From NCBI RefSeq assembly GCF_947503045.1, contig NZ_CANNCF010000009.1, positions 1 to 64,000 of the forward strand: a stretch of 64,000 nt of DNA, written 5' to 3'. Under the pieces are notes generated by a model, which ran no database searches, was not told where the DNA came from, and saw only the letters and a list, made by a program, of their open reading frames with translations. How positions within the stretch are numbered: the stretch's first letter is position 1; the number at the start of each line of letters is the position of its first letter. The DNA is from an uncultured Tateyamaria sp. (GTDB lineage Bacteria; Pseudomonadota; Alphaproteobacteria; Rhodobacterales; Rhodobacteraceae). Both the position numbers and the translations under genes were made by a program. Positions 51,433 through 60,556 of this stretch are shown one piece after another.

Positions 51433-51915
51433 ATGTTCTGGCTTTTGTTCTGCATCTTTTTCGCGGCTTGCCTTGGGGCTGGGATCACCGGCGGGCTGTT
51501 TCCGCCCGGGCCCTGGTATCGCGCGCTCAACAAACCATCATGGACGCCACCGGACTGGGTGTTTCCGGTCACGTGGATGGTGCTCTATACGTGCATGGCG
51601 TTTGCGGGCGCGCGGGCCGGTATGGCCGAAGGCAACGGGATTGCCATGGCGTTCTGGGCGATGCAGATTGCGTTCAATGGCTTGTGGACCCCGGTGTTTT
51701 TCGGCCTGCGCAACATCCGCATGGGCATGGCGATCATCGTTGTGTTGTGGCTGACCGTGTTCAGCACAATGCTGGCTTTGTGGCAGGTCGACACGCTCGC
51801 GGGCGTGCTGTTCGTACCCTACCTAGTCTGGGTGACCATCGCCGCTGCCCTCAATGCATCTGTGTGGAACCTCAACCGTGAGGAAGCGGCAAAGCCGTCG
51901 GTCCGACAGGGATAA
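51433..51915 (+). CDS. tspO: TspO/MBR-family tryptophan-rich sensory protein
   Basis: A 160-residue membrane protein with five hydrophobic helices, the bacterial TspO (formerly CrtK). The WYRALNKPSWTPPDWVFPVTW loop after helix 1 is the family signature. In Rhodobacter sphaeroides TspO sits in the outer membrane and down-regulates photosynthesis genes through tetrapyrrole intermediates under oxygen. It is 5 bp after crtB. It converges with crtC. Confidence 0.93.
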   Translation: MFWLLFCIFFAACLGAGITGGLFPPGPWYRALNKPSWTPPDWVFPVTWMVLYTCMAFAGARAGMAEGNGIAMAFWAMQIAFNGLWTPVFFGLRNIRMGMAIIVVLWLTVFSTMLALWQVDTLAGVLFVPYLVWVTIAAALNASVWNLNREEAAKPSVRQG

Positions 51916-52007
51916 TCCCGACTTCACTTGGCCAAACAAACTCTCCCCGAAGGGCCGATCCGCAATTGGCTCCCACGTTTCCTTGAATCGATCAGTTTCC
52001 GGCCAGA

Positions 52008-52880
52008 TCAGGAAAAGGTCCAGTTGCGACGACGCGGCACGCGGACCGCCAACATAGGTTTTAGCAAAGGCGAGCGAAAACGTGTCAGATCAAGCGCCTC
52101 GTGCACGCCCGTCGTCTCTTGACCATTCAGTGTCGTGCGCACGGCCGAGCGGGAATAGAACGGTGCGTCCAGCATGTTTTGCACCTGCTGTGCCTTGGTG
52201 CCCGCATCGCCGCGCGTCTCGCGTTTGACCGACCAAAACGAACGCTTCATGGGCAGTTTGGCGGGCAGGGGGATGTGATGCGCCTGACCGCCTGCATCAA
52301 AGGAAAAGGCAGCAGCCAGCTCGGACCCGTCTAGTCGGGTTGCATCATAAAAACACGTCGCGCCCTCGCCCGTTGGATAACGGCCCCAAGTCCAATAGCT
52401 GAAGTCTTCTTCCAGCGCGCGGGTGCCGAAATTCGCATCGAAGTATCCTTCACCCGACCATGTCCATCCGGGGCGGTCGATGTCGACTTCGATGCGCGCG
52501 CGCGGCGCGAAGGGGCGCCAGATATGAGCGCCGTCCTCGGTCAGAGGTAATTCGACATCCGTGATCGCGGATGGGAGCACGCGGATCTGCCCCTCGATCT
52601 TGGAAATCAACGGATGCGAGGACATTTCGCAGATGTCGATCACCAACTGATCATTCTCCCACCGCATCGCGGACGGTCCGACCTCCAGCCGCGACGCGGT
52701 CTGCCGCAGGGCCGATTGCCCGCGGTCGGTCATGGTGAACCGCCCGCCTTTGCCATAGGTCGCCACATTGATGCAGACGTGATCTTGCGGGTTCTTGCGC
52801 CCCGACCAGCGATACCAGGGCGAAAACACTGAACCGATGAAGCCGATCACCGACACCGCCCGCGTGCCGCAATCGCTCAA
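52008..52880 (-). CDS. crtC: Hydroxyneurosporene synthase (carotenoid 1,2-hydratase)
   Basis: An enzyme of about 290 residues that adds water across the 1,2 double bond of neurosporene and related carotenes. The start is uncertain. A TTG at 52880 overlaps the crtD stop as TTGA, parallel to the TTG start of bchY; GTGs at 52856 and 52850 are shorter options. Yet conserved-looking residues (NGYAWWYVDG) are encoded further upstream, within the crtD 3' end, and no ATG, GTG or TTG lies close before them in frame; the next ATG is at 53225. Central features include SGEGYFDANFGTRALEEDF. Confidence 0.85.
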   Translation of the reverse strand: MSDCGTRAVSVIGFIGSVFSPWYRWSGRKNPQDHVCINVATYGKGGRFTMTDRGQSALRQTASRLEVGPSAMRWENDQLVIDICEMSSHPLISKIEGQIRVLPSAITDVELPLTEDGAHIWRPFAPRARIEVDIDRPGWTWSGEGYFDANFGTRALEEDFSYWTWGRYPTGEGATCFYDATRLDGSELAAAFSFDAGGQAHHIPLPAKLPMKRSFWSVKRETRGDAGTKAQQVQNMLDAPFYSRSAVRTTLNGQETTGVHEALDLTRFRSPLLKPMLAVRVPRRRNWTFS

Positions 52881-54403
52881 GCCGTCGACATACCACCACG
52901 CATAGCCGTTGGGGCCGACAGGGACGTTGAAGTTCGGTCGCTCAAGATCGCCGCGACCGCGTGCCGTGCGGAGAGGGTCGCCATCGGGACGCCCGCGCCC
53001 GGATGTGTCCCACCCCCGGCAAGGTAAAGGTTCGGAATCGATGTGCAGGCAGTTGGCCTCTTCAGCGCCGCCGTCAGCCCGTGCGGAGTCTGGCCGTACA
53101 GCGCGCCGAGGCTTGCCGGAAACATCCGTGCGAAAGCTTGGGGCGTCGTCACTGTTTGCGTGGTCTGCATCGGGCTGAAAGTCAGCCCGAGTTGCGCCAT
53201 CTGCTGCGTGATCTGATGAAGCCATGGAGTCAGGTCCTCGTCGTCGGTTGTGTCGTGTGTGGCCGGGGCATTTGTGATGATTTCGAAGCGTTCGATTTCG
53301 GGCGGGGTGTCGCCCTGTCCGCGATCAAGGGCGCAAACGTAAAAGGAAGGGTGGGCAGGCACACGGCCTGCCATCAGGTCATTGAATTCGTCCACCGGAT
53401 CGGCAGCGAAGAACACGTTGTGATGGGCAAGTTCAGGTCCATGCGGTGTGGCGGCAAAACTGAGAACGCGTGCAGAGAAGCTGCGCGCCACTTTCATTGT
53501 TTGCGCAGCGATATGTTCGGTGTCTGGGCCAAGGGCGCCCGCAGGCAAAGCGCGCGGATCGCCCGCATGCACAACCACGTCGCAGGGCAGGTGGGTGCCG
53601 TCCTCCAGGTGAATGGCGTGGGCCGTGTTGTCCTTGACTTCGATCCGATCGACATGGGCCGAGGTGCGAATATCGACCCCGTGCTCTGTCAACAGCGCGC
53701 CAAGCGCCTCGGTCAGTTTGTGCATGCCACCCTTGACCACCCAGACACCCGACGCCTCTGCCTGCCAGATCAGCGACAGGATGGCGGGCGCATGGGTCGG
53801 GCTGCCCCCGACGTAAGTGGCATAACGTCCGAACAACTGGCGCAATCGCGGATCATCAAAGCTGGACCTCAGCAATCTTTGCAGCGTGGACAGTGGCGCC
53901 ATGGCTGGAATCAGGGACGGGTGTTTCAGTACATGGGCGGTGAGTGCGCCAATGCGTGGCTCTCCCGCTTGCATCATGGGCGCATCAAAAGCGTCAAACA
54001 GGCGGGCCGTGCGCGCACAGAACCGGGTGAACTGGTCGGCTGCCTTTGGGCCAGCAAAGTCACGAATGGCCTCCGTGCTCCGCACTTGATCTGCAAACAG
54101 GTCCAGCGTTCTGCCATCGGCCCAGAAATGGCGCGCCAGCGTGTCCTGCCTGATCAGCGTGACATGATCATCGAGGCGCGCGCCAAGCTGCGCAAACAGA
54201 TCATCAAACACGTGGCGCATCGTCAGCACGGTCGGTCCCGCATCAATAGGTCCGGCCTGTGATGGCACCGTGCGGATCTTTCCCCCCACGCGCTTGTGCC
54301 GTTCCAGCAGCGTTACCGCATATCCCGCCGCGCGCAGACGCGCCGCACAGGCGAGGCCTGCGATGCCGGCGCCAATGACAACGGCGCGCTCGGAAGGGGG
54401 CAA
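52877..54403 (-). CDS. crtD: Hydroxyneurosporene (methoxyneurosporene) desaturase
   Basis: A 508-residue FAD enzyme of the CrtI family that introduces the 3,4 double bond. The nucleotide-binding motif GAGIAG is at residues 11-16, followed by GYAVTLLERHKRVGGKI. The C-terminal AGGGTHPGAGVPMATLSARHA matches the family. It is the first gene of crtD-crtC, divergent from crtE across a region with two PpsR sites. Confidence 0.94.
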   Translation of the reverse strand: MPPSERAVVIGAGIAGLACAARLRAAGYAVTLLERHKRVGGKIRTVPSQAGPIDAGPTVLTMRHVFDDLFAQLGARLDDHVTLIRQDTLARHFWADGRTLDLFADQVRSTEAIRDFAGPKAADQFTRFCARTARLFDAFDAPMMQAGEPRIGALTAHVLKHPSLIPAMAPLSTLQRLLRSSFDDPRLRQLFGRYATYVGGSPTHAPAILSLIWQAEASGVWVVKGGMHKLTEALGALLTEHGVDIRTSAHVDRIEVKDNTAHAIHLEDGTHLPCDVVVHAGDPRALPAGALGPDTEHIAAQTMKVARSFSARVLSFAATPHGPELAHHNVFFAADPVDEFNDLMAGRVPAHPSFYVCALDRGQGDTPPEIERFEIITNAPATHDTTDDEDLTPWLHQITQQMAQLGLTFSPMQTTQTVTTPQAFARMFPASLGALYGQTPHGLTAALKRPTACTSIPNLYLAGGGTHPGAGVPMATLSARHAVAAILSDRTSTSLSAPTAMRGGMSTA

Positions 54404-54473
54404 AGACGGGATGGGTCAGGGCCTTTTACGATGGGAACAGGGTCAGCGTGATTGTTGACTCGCAAAGGCAAAG

Positions 54474-54515
54474 TGTCCAGTATGATTTACACTTTGGTGT
54501 CTCACATTCATGACA
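54474..54515. promoter_or_regulatory. Tandem PpsR/CrtJ operators between crtD and crtE
   Basis: TGTCCAGTATGATTTACA (54474-54491) and TGTCTCACATTCATGACA (54498-54515) both fit TGT-N12-ACA and are separated by 6 bp. The second lies 24 bp before the crtE start at 54540. A TATGAT box (54481-54486) lies in the first. Confidence 0.78.
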
Positions 54516-54539
54516 CTTGTTCGATTTGGGAGCGACCGC

Positions 54540-55421
54540 ATGGGCCTGAACACACGGATCGAAGCGGCAATTGCCGACGCAGTCGCCATCGGTCAAGGGG
54601 CAGGGCGCGCAACACCGCCTCGATTGGCAAGCGCGCTGCACTATGCCACCGCACCCGGCGGCGCCCGTATTCGTCCCACCATCCTGATGTCCGTTGCGAT
54701 GGCTTGCGGCGATGACCGGCCCGAGGTCTCTGATGCCGCGGCCTCTGCGCTTGAACTCATCCATTGCGCGTCCTTGGTCCATGACGATCTGCCCTGCTTT
54801 GATGATGCCGATGTTCGGCGCGGCAAGGCATCGGTGCATCGCGCCTATTCCGAACCTTTGGCCGTGCTTACGGGGGACAGCCTGATCGTGCTGGCCTTTG
54901 AAATTCTGGCCCGCCAATCGTCCCTTGCGCCCGACCGTGTGGCGCAACTGATCATGACATTGGCCCAACGCACCGGCATGCCCGGTGGCATTTGCGCGGG
55001 GCAGGGCTGGGAAAGCGAAGGCGAGGTTGACCTCAAAGCCTACCATCAGGCCAAGACCGGTGCGCTGTTCATTGCTGCCACGCAGATGGGGGCCATCGCT
55101 GCGGGTCAGGAGGCCGAGCCGTGGTTCGAACTGGGCGACCGCATTGGCGAGGCGTTTCAGGTCGCAGACGATCTGCGCGATGCTCTTTATGATGCCGACA
55201 CATTGGGTAAGCCTGCCGGGCAGGATGATCTGCATGGCCGGCCCAATGCGGTGACCGAGTTGGGCGTACAAGGCGCGATCAGCCGTCTCAAGGATATTCT
55301 GGGCGGGGCCATTGCCTCGATCCCAAGCTGCCGGGGCGAGGCGCAGCTGGCCGAGATGGTGCGCATGTATGCCGAGCGTCTGACGCCCGTTGTTGCCAAC
55401 ACAACCGTGCCTGGCGAATGA
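54540..55421 (+). CDS. crtE: Geranylgeranyl diphosphate synthase
   Basis: A 293-residue polyprenyl synthase making the C20 precursor of carotenoids and of the bacteriochlorophyll tail. The first aspartate-rich motif DDLPCFDDAD begins at residue 82, the second reads DDLRD in VADDLRDALYD. The start at 54540 follows GGGAGCG; an upstream ATG at 54510 lies inside the second PpsR site and is unlikely. It overlaps crtF by 4 bp. Confidence 0.95.
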   Translation: MGLNTRIEAAIADAVAIGQGAGRATPPRLASALHYATAPGGARIRPTILMSVAMACGDDRPEVSDAAASALELIHCASLVHDDLPCFDDADVRRGKASVHRAYSEPLAVLTGDSLIVLAFEILARQSSLAPDRVAQLIMTLAQRTGMPGGICAGQGWESEGEVDLKAYHQAKTGALFIAATQMGAIAAGQEAEPWFELGDRIGEAFQVADDLRDALYDADTLGKPAGQDDLHGRPNAVTELGVQGAISRLKDILGGAIASIPSCRGEAQLAEMVRMYAERLTPVVANTTVPGE

Positions 55422-56533
55422 ACAGCGAGGCGGCCAACCTGCCCGCATGGCGCGGTGGCTGGATCAACCGCCTCATTGCGCGTCCGGGCTTTCAAAGCTG
55501 GGCCAGCCGATTCCCTTTGACCCGTGGTCGCGCCCGCGCTGATGGTGCAGCGTTGTTTGATGTTGTGCAGGGATTTGTTCAAAGCCAGGTGCTGATGGCG
55601 CTGGTCGAGCTGGATATGTTCCGTCGCCTGCGCGCAGGACCACAAAGCGCCGAGGTGCTGGGCCGAGCCTGCGATATCCCGACCGAGCGGATGCAGGTGC
55701 TGTTGCAGGCGGGCGCCGCCCTTGGGCTGCTGAAACGCAAGCGGGGCCGATATGGTCTTGCCCGCAAAGGGGCGGCACTGATGGGGGTGCCGGGGCTTGA
55801 GGCGATGATCCGCCATCACAAGGCGTTCTATGACGATCTGCGCGACCCCGTGGCTTTGCTGCGCGGTCCCGAGGACACCAAGCTGAGCCAGTTCTGGCCC
55901 TATGTCTTTGGCGGAGATGTTCCCGATGCCGAGGCGGCAACCTATTCCGATCTGATGGCGCAATCCCAGCGGCTGGTGGCCGAGGACACGTTGCGGGCCG
56001 TCTCCCTCAAGGGCGTTTCTCACCTGCTGGATGTCGGCGGGGGAACGGGCGCGTTTCTGGAGGCGGCAGGCCATGCAGCACCCAAGATGCAGATGACTCT
56101 TTTTGATTTGCCCCCGGTCGTGCCAGAGGCACAGGCCCGATTTGATGCAGCAGGCATGGCGGACCGAGTGAGTATTGTACCCGGCTCTTTCCGTGAAGAG
56201 GCACTGCCCACAGGCGCCGATGCTGTGTCGCTGATCCGCGTGCTTTATGATCACTCGGATGAAACGGTGCGCACCCTGCTGGCGCGGGTGTTTGCGGCCT
56301 TGCCCGCGGGTGGTCGGCTGATCATCTCTGAGCCCATGGGCGGTGGCACGCGGCCTGAGCGGGCAGGGGACGTGTACTTTGCTCTATACACCATGGCCAT
56401 GCAGACGGGCCGCGCCCGCTCTGCTGCCGAGATCGAAGCGCTGGTCACCGAGGCGGGCTTTGTTCAGGTGCGCAGCCCCGAGCCGGCGCGTGCGTACGTC
56501 ACGCGAGTTCTGACCTGCGTGCGGCCCGATTGA
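55418..56533 (+). CDS. crtF: Hydroxyneurosporene O-methyltransferase
   Basis: A 371-residue SAM-dependent O-methyltransferase that methylates the 1-hydroxyl group of carotenoids to give the methoxy group of spheroidene. A dimerisation helical domain precedes the Rossmann motif I HLLDVGGGTGAFLEAA (about residues 205-220). The later EPMGGGTRPERAGDVYFALYTMAMQTGRARS stretch is typical of CrtF. It starts in the crtE stop (ATGA). Confidence 0.94.
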   Translation: MNSEAANLPAWRGGWINRLIARPGFQSWASRFPLTRGRARADGAALFDVVQGFVQSQVLMALVELDMFRRLRAGPQSAEVLGRACDIPTERMQVLLQAGAALGLLKRKRGRYGLARKGAALMGVPGLEAMIRHHKAFYDDLRDPVALLRGPEDTKLSQFWPYVFGGDVPDAEAATYSDLMAQSQRLVAEDTLRAVSLKGVSHLLDVGGGTGAFLEAAGHAAPKMQMTLFDLPPVVPEAQARFDAAGMADRVSIVPGSFREEALPTGADAVSLIRVLYDHSDETVRTLLARVFAALPAGGRLIISEPMGGGTRPERAGDVYFALYTMAMQTGRARSAAEIEALVTEAGFVQVRSPEPARAYVTRVLTCVRPD

Positions 56534-56546
56534 ATCTCCACAAAAG

Positions 56547-56590
56547 TGTCCAATTAGATTGACACATTGATGTGTCTAACTAGAATGACA
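56547..56590 (+). promoter_or_regulatory. bchC promoter with tandem PpsR/CrtJ operators
   Basis: TGTCCAATTAGATTGACA (56547-56564) and TGTCTAACTAGAATGACA (56573-56590) are 8 bp apart, the spacing established for CrtJ at Rhodobacter bchC. A near-consensus sigma-70 promoter, TTGACA (56559-56564), 16 bp, TAGAAT (56581-56586), is completely covered by them. This controls bchCXYZ and contributes to puf transcription. Confidence 0.88.
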
Positions 56591-56664
56591 CTATCAGACG
56601 TGCGCCCGCCCTGAGTCTCCATTCCGGAAATCAATGGGCAAGAGCCGCGCAGGAGGAGAAATAC

Positions 56665-57600
56665 GTGCACACATCCGCTGTCCTGCTGAACGGTCCCAAA
56701 GACCTCGCAGTCGACACCCTCGCGCTGACAGCGCCTGGGCCTGCGGATCTGGTTGTACAAGTCAGTCATTCCGGCATTTCGACAGGAACCGAAAAACTGT
56801 TCTGGTCAGGCGAGATGCCACCTTTTCCCGGCATGGGCTATCCGCTGGTCCCTGGCTACGAGGCCGCAGGCGAAGTTGTCGAGGCTGGATTGCTGACCGG
56901 CTTCAAACCGGGGGACCGTGTTTTCGTGCCCGGGGCCAATTGCTACGAAGGCGCCTTTGGTCTGTTCGGCGGAGCCGCGCGCACGTTGGTGACGGACAGC
57001 GAGCGGGTCACACGAATCGATGCAGGCTTTGGGGCCGAAGGTGCCTTGCTGGCGCTGGCCGCCACGGCGCGCCATGCGATGGCGGGCATGAATAAGGCCG
57101 TGCCGGACCTGATCGTGGGTCATGGTGTGCTGGGCCGTTTGCTTGCCCGTCTGACAATTGCCGCCGGTGCCCCTGCACCGACCGTCTGGGAAATTGACCC
57201 GGCCCGCCGCACAGGCTCGACCGGTTACGAGGTGATGGACCCCGATGAGGATCCGCGCCGCGACTATACTTCGATCTATGACGCATCTGGGCAGGGTGCG
57301 CTGCTGAACGATCTGGTGGGCCGCATCGCCAAAGGGGGCGAGATCGTGCTGGCCGGGTTCTACTCTGCACCGCTGTCGTTTGCCTTTCCGCCGGCCTTCA
57401 TGAAAGAGGCACGGTTCCGCGTTGCTGCGGAATGGACGCGCGAAGACCTTGCCGCCACCCGCGCGCTGGTCGAATGCGGCGCGCTGAGCCTTGGCGATCT
57501 CATCACACATACCCGGCCCGCAAGCGACGCGCGCGCGGCGTACGAACAGGCCTTTTCCGATGGGGACTGCCTGAAAATGATTTTGGACTGGGAGCACTAG
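56665..57600 (+). CDS. bchC: Bacteriochlorophyllide a dehydrogenase (3-hydroxyethyl oxidising)
   Basis: A 311-residue MDR-family dehydrogenase that oxidises the C3 hydroxyethyl group to acetyl. The GTG start at 56665 follows AGGAGG. Seen in order: the [19 protein letters not shown] stretch, [18 protein letters not shown], and the Rossmann region [14 protein letters not shown]. It follows the tandem PpsR operators and leads the bchCXYZ-puf superoperon; the gap to bchX is 3 bp. Confidence 0.95.
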   Translation: MHTSAVLLNGPKDLAVDTLALTAPGPADLVVQVSHSGISTGTEKLFWSGEMPPFPGMGYPLVPGYEAAGEVVEAGLLTGFKPGDRVFVPGANCYEGAFGLFGGAARTLVTDSERVTRIDAGFGAEGALLALAATARHAMAGMNKAVPDLIVGHGVLGRLLARLTIAAGAPAPTVWEIDPARRTGSTGYEVMDPDEDPRRDYTSIYDASGQGALLNDLVGRIAKGGEIVLAGFYSAPLSFAFPPAFMKEARFRVAAEWTREDLAATRALVECGALSLGDLITHTRPASDARAAYEQAFSDGDCLKMILDWEH

Positions 57601-57603
57601 GCC

Positions 57604-58605
57604 GTGAAAGATGAAGTACCTAACCTGAAGGATTTCGATCAGCGCCTGCGTGACGAGGCCCACGAGGATCTTGCGGACATCGTTTCCGAAGAACCGACAA
57701 GCAAGACCCAGATCATCGCGATCTATGGCAAGGGCGGGATCGGCAAATCCTTCACCCTCGCCAATCTCAGCCACATGATGGCCGAGCAGGGCAAGCGCGT
57801 GCTTCTGATCGGTTGTGATCCGAAATCCGACACCACGTCCCTGCTGTTTGGTGGCAAGGCCTGTCCAACCATCATCGAAACCTCGACCAAGAAAAAGCTG
57901 GCGGGCGAAGAGGTGAAGATCGGCGACGTCTGTTTCAAACGCGGCGGCGTGTTCGCGATGGAGCTTGGTGGTCCCGAGGTGGGGCGTGGCTGTGGGGGCC
58001 GTGGCATCATTCACGGTTTCGAGCTGCTGGAAAAGCTGGGCTTTCACGATTGGGACTTTGACTATGTCCTGCTCGATTTCCTTGGTGACGTGGTCTGTGG
58101 CGGCTTTGGCCTGCCCATCGCGCGGGACATGGCGCAAAAGGTGATCCTCGTCGCTTCCAATGATCTGCAGTCTCTCTACGTGGCCAACAATGTCTGTTCT
58201 GCCGTGGAATACTTCCGCAAGCTTGGTGGCAATGTCGGTGTGGCGGGTCTGGTCATCAACAAGGATGACGGATCGGGCGAGGCGCAGGCCTTTGCCGAAG
58301 CCGTGGACATCCCGGTGCTTGCATCCATTCCGCAGAATGACGACCTGCGCAAGAAATCCGCCAACTACCAGATCGTCGGCACTGCCGAATCCGAATGGGG
58401 CACTTTGTTTGCTGCCTTGGGTGACAACGTCGCCGTAGCCCCACCCGTGCGACCGGCCCCCCTGGATCAAGACGCATTGCTGGGGCTTTTCGATGCCTCA
58501 GAAACCGGCGGTGATGTGGTTCTGGAACCTGCAACCGATCTGGATATGCGGGGCAAGAATGCAGAGCCCAAGGCATCACTGGAGGTGATTTATGATGACG
58601 CATGA
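57604..58605 (+). CDS. bchX: Chlorophyllide reductase iron protein subunit X
   Basis: A 333-residue NifH-like ATPase that delivers electrons to BchY-BchZ for reducing ring B of chlorophyllide. Walker A GKGGIGKS lies at residues 42-49; cluster cysteines fit Cys130 (GRGCGGR) and Cys165 (DVVCGGF). It begins at GTG 57604 and ends 14 bp inside a small coupled ORF. Confidence 0.96.
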   Translation: MKDEVPNLKDFDQRLRDEAHEDLADIVSEEPTSKTQIIAIYGKGGIGKSFTLANLSHMMAEQGKRVLLIGCDPKSDTTSLLFGGKACPTIIETSTKKKLAGEEVKIGDVCFKRGGVFAMELGGPEVGRGCGGRGIIHGFELLEKLGFHDWDFDYVLLDFLGDVVCGGFGLPIARDMAQKVILVASNDLQSLYVANNVCSAVEYFRKLGGNVGVAGLVINKDDGSGEAQAFAEAVDIPVLASIPQNDDLRKKSANYQIVGTAESEWGTLFAALGDNVAVAPPVRPAPLDQDALLGLFDASETGGDVVLEPATDLDMRGKNAEPKASLEVIYDDA

Positions 58606-58783
58606 CACCTCTGAAATCCTTGAGCGTGTCGAACGGTCGCAGCGGGTCATTGCAGACGGTAGGCTCGTCGCCCGGTCTGGCAAGGTTTCGATTGCCCAGG
58701 CGCAACAGCTGGTCAAGCAAACGCAGGCCGTCTGTATCCAGACCAAACAGATCACACGCCGTTGCTGTGAGGATCAGGCTTGA
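58592..58783 (+). CDS. Small 63-residue protein between bchX and bchY
   Basis: A short charged, helical-looking protein with a vicinal Cys pair near the C-terminus (TRRCCEDQA) and one more Cys (AVCIQTK). It overlaps bchX by 14 bp and bchY by 4 bp (TTGA), so it is translated within the chlorophyllide reductase operon. I do not recognise a family. Its placement suggests a role linked to the iron-sulfur reductase, for example in assembly or stability. The second Met at 58595 is an alternative start. Confidence 0.7.
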   Translation: MMTHDTSEILERVERSQRVIADGRLVARSGKVSIAQAQQLVKQTQAVCIQTKQITRRCCEDQA

Positions 58784-60348
58784 GCGCCAAGGTCACATAT
58801 GACACCGCAGACGCGGTGGAGGTGACAGTCGGCCACCCCCGCGAGGCCGAGATGCCCGTGGTGTCCGAACCTGTGGACGGGCTTGGTTGTCATTCCGGAT
58901 CAGAGATGGAGAAGGCCGCGCGGATGGCGGGCAATTCCGAGATGCTGGACAAGTTTGCCGCCGATTATCCGCAAGGCCCGCATGACAAGCCGCAGTCGAT
59001 GTGTCCCGCTTTCGGGTCCTTGCGCGTCGGTCTGCGGATGCGCCGCACGGCGACCGTTCTGAGCGGTTCTGCCTGCTGCGTCTATGGGCTGACCTTTGTG
59101 TCCCACTTTTACGGTGCCCGCCGCTCGGTCGGCTATGTGCCGTTCAATTCCGAAACGCTGGTCACCGGCAAGCTGTTCGAGGACATCCGCGAAAGCGTCC
59201 ATGATCTGGCCGACCCGGAGAAGTACGATTCCATCGTGGTGACGAACCTCTGCGTGCCCACGGCCTCTGGCGTGCCATTGCGGCTGCTGCCGTCCGAGAT
59301 CAACGGTGTGCGCATCGTTGGCATCGATGTGCCCGGCTTTGGCATTCCGACCCATGCCGAGGCCAAGGATGTGCTGGCCGGTGCGATGCTGAAATACGCC
59401 CGCGAAGAGGTCGAGGCCGGTCCCGTTGCCTCCCCCGCCGGTGGCAAGTCCGACCGCCCCACAGTTGCGATGCTGGGCGAGATGTTTCCCGCTGATCCGA
59501 TGATGATCGGGCAGATGCTCGCCCCATTGGGTCTGGCCGCTGGTCCGGTTGTGCCGTGCCGCGAATGGCGCGAGCTATACGCCGCGCTCGACAGTTCGGT
59601 CGTCGCAGCGATCCACCCGTTTTACACCGCCTCCGTGCGAGAGTTCGAGGCCGCAGGCCGCCCCATTGTCGGCTCTGCCCCTGTGGGGCGTGACGGCACG
59701 GCGACGTGGCTTGCGCAGATCGGGGCCGCTCATGGCTGTTCCGCTGATCAGATTGCGGCGGCGCAAAACGCCGTTTTGCCTGCGATCACTGGTGCATTGG
59801 CGGCCACACCGATTCTCGGAACGATCACCCTGTCGGGCTACGAAGGGTCCGAGTTGCTGGTCGCCCGCCTGTTGATCGAAAGCGGGGCGGATGTGCCTTA
59901 TGTCGGCACCGCTTGCCCGCGTACGCCGTGGAACGCGGACGATCAGGAATGGCTCGAAGCGCGCGGTGTCAAGGTGCAGTTCCGCGCCTCGCTGGAAGAT
60001 GACTGCGCGGCGATGGAAGCGGTACAGCCCGATCTGGCGATCGGCACAACGCCCGTGGTGCAGAAGGCGAAAGAGCTGGGCATTCCCGGCCTCTATTTCA
60101 CCAACCTGATTTCAGCGCGCCCCCTGATGGGTGTGGCCGGAGCCGGATCGCTGGCCACGGTCATCAATGCTGCCATCGGCAACAAGACCCGCATGGAGCA
60201 CATGAAAGCGTTCTTTGAAGGCGTCGGTACGGGCGACACTGCCGGCGTCTGGGAAGGCACGCCAAACGTGCGCGAGGATTTCCGGGCGCAGAATGTGAAA
60301 AAGCTTGAGCGTCAGGCCAAGGCTGCCAAAGCGGCGGAGATGATCTGA
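58780..60348 (+). CDS. bchY: Chlorophyllide reductase subunit Y
   Basis: A 522-residue nitrogenase-like subunit. The TTG start at 58780 overlaps the upstream ORF by 4 bp. Cluster cysteines appear in LGCHSGSEME, MCPAFGS and SGSACCVYGL in the N-terminal third. The C-terminal part contains PRTPWNADDQEWLEARG and SARPLMGVAGAGSLA. With BchZ it forms the catalytic core of chlorophyllide a oxidoreductase. Confidence 0.95.
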   Translation: MSAKVTYDTADAVEVTVGHPREAEMPVVSEPVDGLGCHSGSEMEKAARMAGNSEMLDKFAADYPQGPHDKPQSMCPAFGSLRVGLRMRRTATVLSGSACCVYGLTFVSHFYGARRSVGYVPFNSETLVTGKLFEDIRESVHDLADPEKYDSIVVTNLCVPTASGVPLRLLPSEINGVRIVGIDVPGFGIPTHAEAKDVLAGAMLKYAREEVEAGPVASPAGGKSDRPTVAMLGEMFPADPMMIGQMLAPLGLAAGPVVPCREWRELYAALDSSVVAAIHPFYTASVREFEAAGRPIVGSAPVGRDGTATWLAQIGAAHGCSADQIAAAQNAVLPAITGALAATPILGTITLSGYEGSELLVARLLIESGADVPYVGTACPRTPWNADDQEWLEARGVKVQFRASLEDDCAAMEAVQPDLAIGTTPVVQKAKELGIPGLYFTNLISARPLMGVAGAGSLATVINAAIGNKTRMEHMKAFFEGVGTGDTAGVWEGTPNVREDFRAQNVKKLERQAKAAKAAEMI

Positions 60349-60556
60349 TGTTGGTGTGTTCTGAAATCCGCGTAATCGCGAAGGGACGCGCTCGAGCCTG
60401 GGTGGGCGCATGCAACCGTGCAGCGATGCGAGGCGTCGTAAGCTCTCAGATCGTGGGTTCGGGGCAAGACCTAACCAGTGCGCCCTCCCGGGGGGAGGGT
60501 CGGGCGCGGCCCGGCCTACAACCGGGCATGACAGTTCAACTGTCAGGAGGTGCCCT
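60349..60556 (+). promoter_or_regulatory. bchY-bchZ spacer with three hairpins
   Basis: A 208-bp gap within an otherwise tightly packed operon. It carries CCCTCCC-GGG-GGGAGGG (60483-60499), GCCCGG-N7-CCGGGC (60509-60527) and a dyad TGACAGTT-C-AACTGTCA (60529-60545) whose right arm ends beside the AGGAGG of bchZ. A role in mRNA processing, stability or translation control of bchZ is likely; no promoter is evident. Confidence 0.6.

Noticed and set aside
52881-53225. ATG at 53225 as the start of a 405-residue CrtC
   Set aside because: It would overlap crtD by almost 350 bp and add about 100 residues of arginine/alanine-rich sequence that reads like a shadow frame of crtD.
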